NCBI GenBank assembly: GCA_964036195.1
Contig: OZ038456.1
Span: forward strand, 27,529,188 to 27,593,187
Reading direction: 5' to 3'
From: Sphaerolaimus hirsutus
Lineage: Eukaryota; Nematoda; Chromadorea; Monhysterida; Sphaerolaimidae
DNA: 64,000 nucleotides
Shown here piece after piece: positions 54,970 to 64,000 of the stretch. Position 1 is the first letter of the stretch, and each line of letters begins with the position of its first letter. A program made the position numbers and the translations under genes. Under the pieces are notes generated by a model. That model had not been told where the DNA came from. It saw only the letters and a list, made by a program, of their open reading frames with translations, and made no database searches.

Positions 54970-55555
54970 TAAGTTCGGTTCCGGTTCGGGTTCTTTTGGT
55001 TCTAAAATGTCCAAATATCTGTTCCGGGTAAAATCATAGTCGGGTATAGGGTAATTATTGGCTGAAAAAATGAAAAAAAGAATGTACTGTAGAAACACCA
55101 GGTTTGAAATCCTAGGCTCATGGGGGCTCAATATATATATAGGTATGGACGTTTTCCATACAAAGAAGGCAGAAAAATGGAAAAATCACTAAGAAAAGCT
55201 TAAAATTAACTAAAACAGGTTAAAAGAGCTAGAAATAAGTAACATATTTTATCTAATAGAAAGGCACCCTTCAAGTTTTATCATCAAGTTATTTACCCAC
55301 CCTTCTATTGGAGACGCCCTTCTATTGGAAACTGTCCTTCTATTTTTTGCCATTTTTTCAAGTTCTGGCAAGGTTTTTCAAAGTGTTACATTGCAGATGC
55401 AGTGAGTGTCAAATCAAATGACAATCCATAGAATACATTCAACTTGGAAAAAATAGGATTGACGATAGTAGCCCAAAATTTGTAATGGCCATAGCGCTGC
55501 AGAATGTGTGGGGGTAATGGCGCAGCAGAAAATTGTGCCGAGCACCAAGTGCACC

Positions 55556-55755
55556 ATGTGCCAATCCCAAGCCCTGTAAAGTGTAAAGTAAAGTGTCAAA
55601 TGAAAAGTCAAATGCAAAGTGAAGTGTCAATTGTCATGCAAAGTTCAGTAATAAAATCTTTTCTTTTTTGTTTTAATTGACACTTGACTTTGCATTTGAC
55701 TTTACATTTGACACTTGACTTTACACTTAACAGGGCTTGGGACTGCCCCCATGGC
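55556..55755. mobile_element. CAAGCCCTGTAAAGTG MITE (unit 2 only)
   Basis: GCCAATCCCAAGCCCTG to CAGGGCTTGGGACTGCC. Absent at the matching point in unit 1 (about 42015), with about 40 extra bases on its left. Confidence 0.88.
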
Positions 55756-56350
55756 ACCTTTACATAACTACCCAACCATATTTGGAGCTTTTAAAACGGG
55801 ATAATTGAGAAACCAACCCGGTTTTTCACCACATTGTTACCACATTTTCACAACCACGGTTTTTTAAAAGAAAATACCACATCTGAATAAGAAATCAACT
55901 ACTGACATCACTCATGTATTTATTTACATCTGCATTAGGAAACGGACAAAAGCTAACGGTGCAAACCGCTACATTTTGATCCGTAATTTTCCAAAACTTT
56001 CATTCTTTCGGGTATTAAGTTCGGTTCGGGTAAAACTGTCGGTTCTCGGTTCCAATTCGGTATTTTTTTCGTTCCGGTTCTCGGTTCCAAAATATGCTTG
56101 GAACCGCGGTTCGGTTCTGGGTCCCAACCCTACCGCACACCCTAGTTAACTAACAGAAAGTGAACACTAATCGGGTGCTCATAAAGCAGCTTTTGGTTTA
56201 CCACAATGAGTTATTGTACATCTTCGTCAACTGCAGTTGACGGACACCTCATTCTGGTAAACTCAAATGCGTTCAAAGCCGATTTGTGAGTTTACCTACA
56301 TCCTAGTTTAGTGGCACTGGCAGTGAACAAGTGTGTGCAGCGCCAATTTA

Positions 56351-56888
56351 CAGGGTGCGGCAATTTAGACCTGCGCTCTAGATTTCGAATAACTTGTCAC
56401 TGGGTGGTTGAATTAATGTCAAATTTTAGGTTAACATTAACAACTCAATAGGAACGGATCCCTGAAAATATGGCTGCGATAGCTCCACTCGTTCTCAAGT
56501 TATTTATGCAAACACAAATTTTGTCGCTTTATACTGCCACCTTGCTTTACAACCAATTACGCATGCGTCTGCAGATTTCCTTATCGGTAATGCGGAATTT
56601 TTGGCATGCTACAGCAAATAAAAAAAGAGAAAAAAACTGAAAAAACAATCCCAATCACGATCCAGGTCCCGAAAAGTGGATCCCGTTTGAAACATATCAG
56701 GGGGTGGTGGTAAAGTGACAATTACGTTTGCATGTATAACTTGAGAACGAGTAGAGCTACCGCAGCCATATTTTCAGGGCTCCTTTCCTATTTAGTTGTT
56801 AATGTTGACCTAAAAATTGATGTGTATCCGACCACCCAGTGACAAGTTATTCGAAATCTAGAGCGCAGGTCTAAATTGCCGCACCCTG
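56351..56888. mobile_element. TA-target element, GCGGCAATTTAGAC ends (unit 2)
   Basis: Orthologue of 42645..43195. Confidence 0.88.
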
Positions 56889-56968
56889 TAGGTAGGTATT
56901 TATTTAGTGCCTGAGACACTGATTGACGTGACGTCAGTTATGAATTGTATACCTATTTATATACGCAA

Positions 56969-57136
56969 ATGTGTATAAAAAATATCATCGCACTCGCAGA
57001 TCTGTGTGTCTTCGTTAAAAAAATAACTTCTGACCGAACACAAAAAAATGGACAAAATATTTATTTTGCACTACAATCGTCGCTTTTGGGCGCAGCCGTT
57101 GGCGGCATTGGATATATCTGTGTGTTTTTATCATAT
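56969..57136 (+). CDS. Candidate 5' exon of unknown gene, copy 2
   Basis: Duplicate of 43276..43443. It shares MCIKNIIALADLCVF and KKITSDRTQKNGQN, then IYFALQSSLLGAAVGG in place of IYFGTTIVAFGAAVGG, because of two compensating one-base changes. The hydrophobic segment survives. A CCGTATTT element starts at 57138. Confidence 0.28.
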
Positions 57137-57137
57137 A

Positions 57138-57587
57138 CCGTATTTCCTCGAAATACCCCCCCCTCGAAATACCCCCCCCCTCGAAATACCCCCCCTCAAA
57201 TGGACACTATGAACTTATAACCCCCCCCCCCTCGAAATACCCCCCCACCAAATTTAGTGTATAGAGACCGTAAATGACAAAGGCTGCGGTTTGTCATCCC
57301 GGCAATGCAGAACACACGTTAAAAACGATGACTCTGTTATGTTAGAACAGTGTTTGTACGTCTACACACTTATAAATGTCTTTAGAGTCTTATAAATGGC
57401 GATTTTTGTTGCATTTTTCGACGTCTGCGTACGTTTCAGACGACATTTTAGTACTGGGATTTCAAAAACTTTCTGGCGAAATTATAATCCCCCCCTCGAA
57501 ATACCCCCCCCCCCCTCGTTTAAACCCCCCCTCAAAATTCTCACTCTGAAAAAATAAACCCCCCGGGGGTATTTCGAGGAAATACGG
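57138..57587. mobile_element. CCGTATTTCCTCG MITE (unit 2, full length)
   Basis: TA-flanked, 450 bp. The full-length version of 43445..43687. Confidence 0.93.
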
Positions 57588-57647
57588 TATTCGAATTTTT
57601 ACCAATTTGTGGCACATTTACAAGTTTTTTACGTACGCAGTTAGACT

Positions 57648-57954
57648 TAGGGTTCAAATGGAATCCCGATCACGAATTCTGACAATTTTCAAAATTCAGA
57701 GATCCCGATCCAAAAATTGGAAATGTGAATCCCCGAAAATTCATCAACATTTCCATTCACATTTCTCAGCAAAAAACACTTCATTTTCTCACTTTTTCAT
57801 CTTTCACTACAGATTTTTCAATTTAGTAATTTTTCTGGGATCGGGTTTATGATTTTAAAATTTCAGGATTGTAATCGGGATCGGTCCTTCGGGTTTGGGA
57901 TCGCAAATCCCGAAAATTATTATTATTAAGGATCGAGATTAAGTTTTAACCCTA
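57648..57954. mobile_element. hAT-like MITE with ATCCCGATC core (unit 2)
   Basis: Orthologue of 43748..44058. Confidence 0.75.
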
Positions 57955-58067
57955 CTGCCACTCACAATTTTTGACAAATTTCTATCTATCATATTTGCCT
58001 GAATAATTCCCTGTGGAATGATTTTTTGTCGAACTTTTTGAGCGGGAACTATTCAAAGGGGAAATTA

Positions 58068-58503
58068 CCGTATTTCCTCGAAATACCCCCGGGGGGTTTA
58101 TTTTTTCAGAGTGAGAATTTTGAGGGGGGGTTAAACGAGGGGGGGGGGGGGGTATTTCGAGGGGGGGGGTTTATTATTTCGCCAGAAATTTTTTGAAAAC
58201 CAAGTACTAAATTGTCGTCTGAAACGTACGCAGACGTCGAAAATGCAACAAAAATCGCCATTTATAAGACTCTAAAGACTTGTATAAGTGTGTAGACGTA
58301 TAATCACTGTTCTCACATAACAGAGTCATCGTATTTAACGTGTGTTTTGCATTATTACACAGATGACAAACCGCAGCCTTTGTCATTTACGTTCTCTACA
58401 CACTAAATTTGGGGGGGGCGTATTTCGAGGGGGGGTTTATAAGTTCATAGTGTCCATTTTGAGGGGGGTATTTCGAGGGGGGGGGTATTTCGAGGAAATA
58501 CGG
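58068..58503. mobile_element. CCGTATTTCCTCG MITE (unit 2 only)
   Basis: TA-flanked. The empty site is in unit 1 near 44178 (GGGATTATTATTTTATC). Confidence 0.94.
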
Positions 58504-58701
58504 TATTATTTTATCAAGAGTTTCAATGATGTTTCTATAAACAAAATAACGTGCTATTTTTAGTCCAATAAATTCAACATGACAAATTGACGATATGCCT
58601 TAGGGGGGGATTATTCGAGGGAGATATTTTAACTCACTAATTTTTCCTCCTCGTCTAAAAGGAAGGGAATCATTCAAAAGGGGTAATATTCAAGTGGGGA
58701 T

Positions 58702-58882
58702 TAGTGATGTAAAGGCACCGGGGCACCGGTGCCCCGGTGCTGGGCACTGAAGGGCACCAGCACCGGTGCTGGTGCGTTGCCATTGCAATCTTCAGAGGTG
58801 CCATGCCGGTGCCATTTTTTCAGAATAGCACCGGTGCCGGTGCGGTGCGGTGCCATTTTTCCCGGTGCCTATAACATCACTA
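58702..58882. mobile_element. hAT-like MITE with CACCGGTGCC core, 181 bp (unit 2 only)
   Basis: TAGTGATGTAAAGGCACC to ATAACATCACTA with perfect 8-bp duplications GTGGGGAT. Unit 1 has one copy at about 44372-44379. Almost all of the inside is CACCGGTGC-type palindromes. Confidence 0.95.
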
Positions 58883-58922
58883 GTGGGGATTATTCAAGCA
58901 AATACGGTATTTCTGCACACAG

Positions 58923-59105
58923 GACCTGCCCCCGCCCCCAGTGGGCTCGATCGTTCAAGGAGCTATAAAAGAGGCAATTTTTGGTAATCTGGGCAACGGA
59001 GGCGGTTCCAAGGGTTCCGCATCGGCTAGCGGTGGGAAAAGCGCCAGTGCAAGTAGTGGTGGGAATTCGGCAAATTCTGGTAACCAGGGGGCTGTTCCTG
59101 ATTTT
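58923..59105 (+). CDS. Gly/Ser-rich exon of unknown gene, copy 2
   Basis: Duplicate of 44649..44831 with the same acceptor, donor and length (61 codons). It has few changes (for example NLGNGGG for NLGKGGG). Confidence 0.55.
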
Positions 59106-59158
59106 GTGAGTTCGCTTTTTTCAGGTTCACAGTGTATTTTCTGGTGGATGAGAAAACT

Positions 59159-59544
59159 GCTGTATTTCCCCGAAATGCGCCCAGAGGTATAATTATTTCG
59201 CCGCCAAAATTTGAGGGGGTTTATTCTGGAGAGGTACAATATTTCGCCAGAAATTGTCGCGTAGGATTCTAGTGAAGAATAGGGAGTTATATACCCAAAA
59301 GTCGTAATAAATGTGCCCAAACGGAATTTTAACATTAGAACATAAACGTTAGGTAACTACCTATTACACAAACTGTATAGCTGCAATGCAAAATGGCTGC
59401 AATTAATACTTCATGTACATTGCATACATGATATACTTGATTCCAGATGGGGGTATTTCGAGGAGGGTTTTTTCCTCAGCTCCCTCAGACCTGGGAGTAT
59501 TTCGATGGGGTCAATTCAAGGGGGGTAATTCGAGGAAACACGGT
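59159..59544. mobile_element. Diverged CCGTATTT-family MITE (unit 2)
   Basis: Orthologue of 44886..45278, in the intron between the two exons of the unknown gene. Confidence 0.75.
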
Positions 59545-59574
59545 ATGTTTTTCAAGGGCACCTATTCAAGAGTA

Positions 59575-59815
59575 CCGTATTTCCTCGAATTACCCCCCGG
59601 GGGTTTATTTTTTCAGAGTGACAATTTTCTGAGAAAAACGTGAAATTTGCAACAATAACCACCATTTATAAGTTTTTACAGCCTTTTATAAGGATGTAGA
59701 TGGTATAAACGATGTTGTAACGTAACACAGTAAGTGTTTTGAACGTCTATTATGCATTTCCCGGACCACAAATTCATAGTGCCCATTTTGAGGGGGGTAT
59801 TCCGAGGAAATACGG
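59575..59815. mobile_element. CCGTATTTCCTCGAATTACC MITE (unit 2)
   Basis: TA-flanked orthologue of 45309..45549. Confidence 0.93.
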
Positions 59816-59844
59816 TATATGGTACTTTATTATCTTACTTACAG

Positions 59845-60117
59845 AGATCTGCTGAAATCGACAAAACTGATGATTTCACTGATAAAACTGAGAGTGATGA
59901 TTTTACTGATTTAGCTGATAATAACGATTTTACTGACAACGCTGGCAGTGAAGATTTTACTGAAAACGCTGGGAGTGACGATGACCTTTTTGGACCAAAG
60001 ATTAATCCGGATGATGTGTTTGTTCAATTTTCTTCATGTTCCACTATTTATGAACACATCAGACACAAACTTCAATTAGATCGTAAGGCGCCCAACAGAT
60101 TGATTGATGAAATTTAG
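59845..60117 (+). pseudogene. Acidic 3' exon of unknown gene, copy 2, truncated by a nonsense codon
   Basis: Same acceptor and reading frame as 45579..45884. A GAG to TAG change after RLIDEI ends the frame at 60117, eleven residues before copy 1. The downstream remainder and the same MITE with its GTTAGATT repeats are still present at 60138..60382. It is either a shortened protein or a decaying copy. Confidence 0.55.
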
Positions 60118-60137
60118 GTTTACAGAGATGTTAGATT

Positions 60138-60382
60138 GGGGGTGCACTGATACGCACATCTGCCCGTTACGCACATTTGTCCGTTTTTTTCACTTGATAC
60201 TTTTCCAAGTGATTTTCAGATATGAGTGAAGTGAAAATAGTTCACTAATGTCATTGCGCAATTTTTTTTCACTTTACTCATATCTGAAAATCACTTGAAA
60301 AAGTGTCAAGTGAAAAAAACGGGCAAATGTGCGTAACGGGCAGATGTGCGTAACGGGCAGATGTGCGTATCAGGCCTGCCCC
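60138..60382. mobile_element. hAT-like hairpin MITE inside an exon (unit 2)
   Basis: Orthologue of 45872..46097 with GTTAGATT on both sides. An inner CGTAACGGGCAGATGTG unit is duplicated near the right end. Confidence 0.94.
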
Positions 60383-61155
60383 GTTAGATTTACAGTACAG
60401 CAATAAATGTAAACAGGTGCAATAAGGTGAAGCGACAAATTCAGTCTGGGGGCAGTCCCAGACCCTGTAAAATGTCAAATGTAATGCAAAGTGTCAAAAG
60501 TCATGTAAAATGCTGGGTAAAATGGCAAACGTACGTTAGCTAGTCGCTGGCGCCTTACTTTCTAATTAAATCTGGTCCCTGATTAATAAATTTTCAGTGC
60601 CGATTTCACTAAATTTGGACCTGGTCCCCAGCCTGTGGTAGGGAATTCTAATGGAGTTGCATCTCAATCAACAAGGTTCGAATTTCATGCAATTTACAAC
60701 GTATGGGAGCAGTCTCCCACCTTGTAAATCGTAAAGTCAAGTGGAAAATGTCAGGTAAAATGTGAAATTTCAAAAAGGGGGTAGGTAGGTGACGTTGTAA
60801 ATAATTCAGAAAATGGTGAAAAATGTCTGGGAGCAATTCTAAAATACCGTTTCCGTACTAAACTGAATTTTTGAAAGTTCGGTGTTATCGACTTTTTAGA
60901 AGTGGACGCCTCAAAAGAATCTCCCCGGGGAATTCTTTTTTCGTCTGACTTTTTTTAGGGGGGACTATTCGAGGGGGAGATTATTTTTTCCTCACTCGTC
61001 TAAGAGGGGGAATTATTCGAGTATATACTGTATTTATGTTTCACTATCACTTTACCTGCGACTTATCACCCTACTTGTCACAACATTTCACAATTTCTCC
61101 TTCAAAAATATTTCGCCAAAAAATCACCATTTTCGCAGTGTCGTCGCTTCTCACA

Positions 61156-61171
61156 ATGAGTTCGATAAACC
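61156..61171 (+). CDS. Possible short first exon of a downstream gene
   Basis: ATG AGT TCG ATA AAC C is followed by a strong donor, gtgagt. It comes after about 90 non-repetitive, pyrimidine-rich bases that resemble a 5' UTR. The same place in duplication unit 1 falls in the N gap. I found no partner exon before the end of the window. Confidence 0.25.
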
Positions 61172-61375
61172 GTGAGTAAAATATCTTAATATTTAATGCC
61201 AATAAATAGTGTAATTTGATCAACAGAAAAAATTTCAGACCCGTGAAAAGGGTACGATATGCGGGGGATGATACATTCGAAAGAAGGCACGGGGCACTGC
61301 TTCATGTGAAAATTAGTGATATGCATAGAACGCAGAAATGAAGCATTTGTTGTGGACCTATGGTGTTTTATTTAG

Positions 61376-61645
61376 GTCATTGTGATGATGTAAATACCTA
61401 AACTCCGGTTACTTTACACCTTGCACGCGTGGTTCCCGCTGAAAGTGTGCCAACGATCGTTAACGCGTGCGAGTTTCATAAAAACATGACAAAGTTGATT
61501 GTTGTAATAATGTTTTTCATTAACGTATTCACATCGATAATATTTTTCCTTTTTTTATGGAAATCGCATGATTTAACAATCATTGGCACGCTTCCGACAC
61601 GAGACATAAATCAGTGCGAGGGCAGAGTATCATGTACGCAGAGTA
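61376..61645 (-). mobile_element. TATACTC-ended MITE, reversed
   Basis: CTCCGGTTACTTTACACC to GCAGAGTATA, the inverse of 3683..3932 and 44399..44634. Confidence 0.7.
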
Positions 61646-61647
61646 TA

Positions 61648-62208
61648 CAGGCTGCGGCAATTTAGACGGACGCCATAAAGTTTCAAATAACTTGTCACTG
61701 GGTAGTGGGATTAACTTCAAATTTTAGGTCAACATTCACAACTAAATAGGAAATGAGCCCTGAAAATATGGCTGCGATAGCTCCACTCGTTCTCAAGTTA
61801 TTCATGGAAACATGAAATTGTCACTTTTCCACCACCTAGCTTTACGACCAATTACGCAAGCGCCCGCCGATTTCCTTATGGGCATAACGAATTGGTGGCG
61901 GGCGTGCACGCATTTAGGCATGCATCTGCGAAGAGAAAATCAGAAAAAAAACCCTGAAAAAAGCAATCCGATCCCGATCCCGGTCCCGAGAAGTCAATCC
62001 CGTTTGAACGATATCACAAGGTGGTGGAAAAGTGACAATTACGCGTTCGCATAATTAACTTGTGAACGAGTGGAGCTTTCGCAGCCATATTTTCAGGGAT
62101 CCTTTCCTATTTAGTTGTGAATGTTGACCTACAATTTGACGTTGATCCGACTACCCAGTGACAAGTTATTCAAAACGTTATGCGGTCCGTCTAAATTGCC
62201 GCACCCTG
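61648..62208. mobile_element. TA-target element, CAGGCTGCGGCAATTTAGAC ends
   Basis: 561 bp, TA on both sides. More diverged from the copies at 42645 and 56351. Confidence 0.86.
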
Positions 62209-62556
62209 TACAGTGTATTCTTGATTTAGCAACCACTTGAATAAAATCCACGGCTGGAAAATGACATTCTGTCGAAAATTATACAAAAAATTTGCGTAGA
62301 AGCACCATGCCAGGCATGTTGCCAAGCGCCACAGGAAAATGGCGCCAGGCACCAAAAATGCGCCATGGCTTTTCTGCTCATGCCGGACGCCAGCATCTTG
62401 GCGCTCTTGATAAATTGCAACACAATGTGATTTTTTGCACTTCAAATGCACAAAAACAATTTGTTAGTGGGTACGTATCTATGTGATGTTAATTTTTTGC
62501 AATTGAGCGCAGTTTCATTGTTCTTTCTAGGTGTACCATTTCAGGCTGCTGTAAAT
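62209..62556. other. No gene seen
   Basis: Contains GGCGCC/GGCGCTCT palindromic words (about 62330-62410), like the GTATCCAGG hAT core, without recognisable ends. Confidence 0.45.
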
Positions 62557-63198
62557 GAGGCGTCCAATTCTAAAAGTCAACAAGTCCAAAATATGAAAAT
62601 TTCGAGTTAGGCCCGGAAACGTCATCTGGGGCTACTTCTGCACATTTTTCATCATTTTCCATAAATTTTTTGACCTCACATGCCCATATGGCAAAGTGCC
62701 AAATTCGACATTTTTGGGGAAAAATGCAAAAATTTTGGGCAAGAAGTCGTCAAGTCCACTTAGTTTTGGGCTAAAAAGCGACAAGTCCATCCTCCGATTC
62801 TTTTTTTGATGGGAAAAAAACGCAAGAAATGTGATAAGTCCACTATGGGTACCGATTTCTAAAAGGCGACAAGTGCATAATTTTCCCATAAGGCAGCCCA
62901 TATTTTCCCATGAACAAAACTGTTCTCGCGTGCAAGAAGGCGACAAGTCCATTTCCCTCCCAAAAACAGTTTTGCTCTGACCGAATGGAATTTTATGGAC
63001 ACCCCATTTTTCACATATACGTTGAGATTAGGGGCTGAAAATTTGACACTTTATTGTCAACATATGGAACTTTATGAAAAGCATGAGAGAGCCAAATTGG
63101 ACATGCACCACGGGCCTGGAATTGGCTCGGAAACTTAAAATGCGATTTACTCGAAATCACATTTTGTGGACTTGTCGACTTTTAGAATTAGACGCCTC
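62557..63198. mobile_element. Element with GAGGCGTCCAATTCTAAAAG ends
   Basis: The inverted partner CTTTTAGAATTAGACGCCTC type ends at 63198. AAAT lies on both sides. The inside repeats GGCGACAAGTCCA words. No protein recognised. Confidence 0.8.
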
Positions 63199-63737
63199 AA
63201 ATATTGTTGGGACAAAAATATAGCGTTATTTTTAAAGATCAAATAAATTATTATACAAAAACCTTAAAAACAGAAAAAAACATAAAATTTAACATTTGCA
63301 TTCACACAAAAATAACACCTGCCCCAGTGAAGTGACACATCACAATACAATACAAACACGCGATTATAATTTTTCTGTATCCAACATGAATGGAAGCATG
63401 GAATTATCTGGTTTCCATGACAACAGATTTGTGCAGGTGTGTTGAAAGCGTGTTTGCATGCTATATGCTCACAATGCCATTTACCTATTTATATCAATTT
63501 ACAGGTAATAAGAAAGTGCTTTTGTCAGTGGCTGCAGTAAGTGTTAAGTGTCTCTAATTACCTATTTGTCACCTTTTCAAGTGTCATTGAAGTTTTTTTT
63601 GTCAGCGAGATTGTTACCATATTTTGATGAATAGAGTTGCACGATAGAGTTTGCGCCAGACTATTTTTTATAAATGAGTGAGGTACACGGCAGTAATGGC
63701 AGCCCAGACACTAGTTGACACACGTGTGTCAACTGGG

Positions 63738-63930
63738 GGCAGTCCCAAGCCCTGTAAAGTGTAAAGTAAAGTGTCACATGTAAAGTCAAATGCAAAGTAA
63801 AGTGTCAATCAAAACAAAAAAGAAAAGATTTTATTACTGAACTTTGCATGACAATTGACAGTTTACTTTGCATTTGACTTTACAATTGACACTTTACTTT
63901 ACACTTTACAGGGCTTGGGATTGTCAACTG
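63738..63930. mobile_element. CAAGCCCTGTAAAGTG MITE with flanks like the duplication start
   Basis: Ends GGCAGTCCCAAGCCCTG and CAGGGCTTGGGATTG. The flanks (GACACTAGTTGACAC and CTGGTCTGTGTCAACTCAG) match 31530-31545 and 31948-31968, so MITE and surroundings belong to a larger repeated element. Confidence 0.85.
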
Positions 63931-64000
63931 GTCTGTGTCAACTCAGATTTTGGCGTCACCTGTTGGAGAACGATGTTCCAATGCACTTGCTGTAATATTC

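Larger units (their letters stand above)
54189..56132. mobile_element. hAT-like MITE with CGGTTC core (unit 2), doubly interrupted
   Basis: Orthologue of 41371..42414 with perfect duplications CCGCACAC. Enlarged by insertions at 54294..54969 and about 55513..55755. Confidence 0.94.
48071..61060 (+). repeat. Tandem duplication, unit 2
   Basis: Second copy of 31003..46766. It shortens to about 13 kb because several transposons are absent, while others (49000, 50171, 54294, 58068, 58702) are present only here. Its downstream neighbour at 61061 is unique, which places the right breakpoint near there. Confidence 0.92.

Overview
The window is nuclear DNA of an animal, probably an invertebrate; I cannot name the species. 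It is AT-rich, very repeat-dense and intron-rich, with GT-AG introns. Most long open frames are chance readings through transposons. Two conserved genes could be assembled exon by exon, with splice phases that agree across every junction. They are divergently arranged. A complete nine-exon glutaminyl-peptide cyclotransferase gene (QPCT type, 334 residues) lies on the minus strand at 13576..4777. A complete sixteen-exon GTP-binding-protein-2 gene (GTPBP2 type, 734 residues) lies on the plus strand at 15132..29776. Their start codons are about 1.55 kb apart.

From about 31 kb to 61 kb the window is one large tandem duplication. Unit 1 is about 31003..46766, where it runs into a 200-base run of N. 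Unit 2 is about 48071..61060. Both units carry an unrecognised small gene with a Gly/Ser-rich exon followed by an acidic exon. In both copies the 3' exon is interrupted by the same hAT-type miniature element, which supplies the present stop codon. The second copy also has an earlier nonsense codon.

Nearly everything else is non-autonomous DNA transposon sequence (MITEs), often nested. The duplicated units differ by at least a dozen insertions, so one unit often shows the empty site for an element in the other. This let me read target-site duplications directly. There are several hAT-like families with 8-bp duplications: ends TAGGGTTGG, CARGGACGTATCCAGG, CAGGGGTCTCC, GGGGCAGGCCTGATACGC and TAGTGATGT. 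One family of CCGTATTTCCTCGAAATACC elements duplicates TA. A GGCCCYACACAC family duplicates AAT. One CACAGGGAAGAG element duplicates TAA. A striking common design is a hAT-type end joined to a core of a short, mostly inverted, simple motif (GGTTC/GAACC, ATATCG, TTCGAA, CTATC, CACCGGTGCC, GCTGACAGCTC).

Layout: 1..1056 satellite; 1057..4700 transposon mosaic; 4777..13576 QPCT with transposon-filled introns; 13577..15131 divergent spacer; 15132..29776 GTPBP2 with transposon-filled introns; 29777..31000 flank; 31003..46766 duplication unit 1; 46767..48070 gap, hairpin and hAT element; 48071..61060 unit 2; 61061..64000 a candidate first exon and three more elements. I saw no tRNA, rRNA, CRISPR array or bacterial-type operon.
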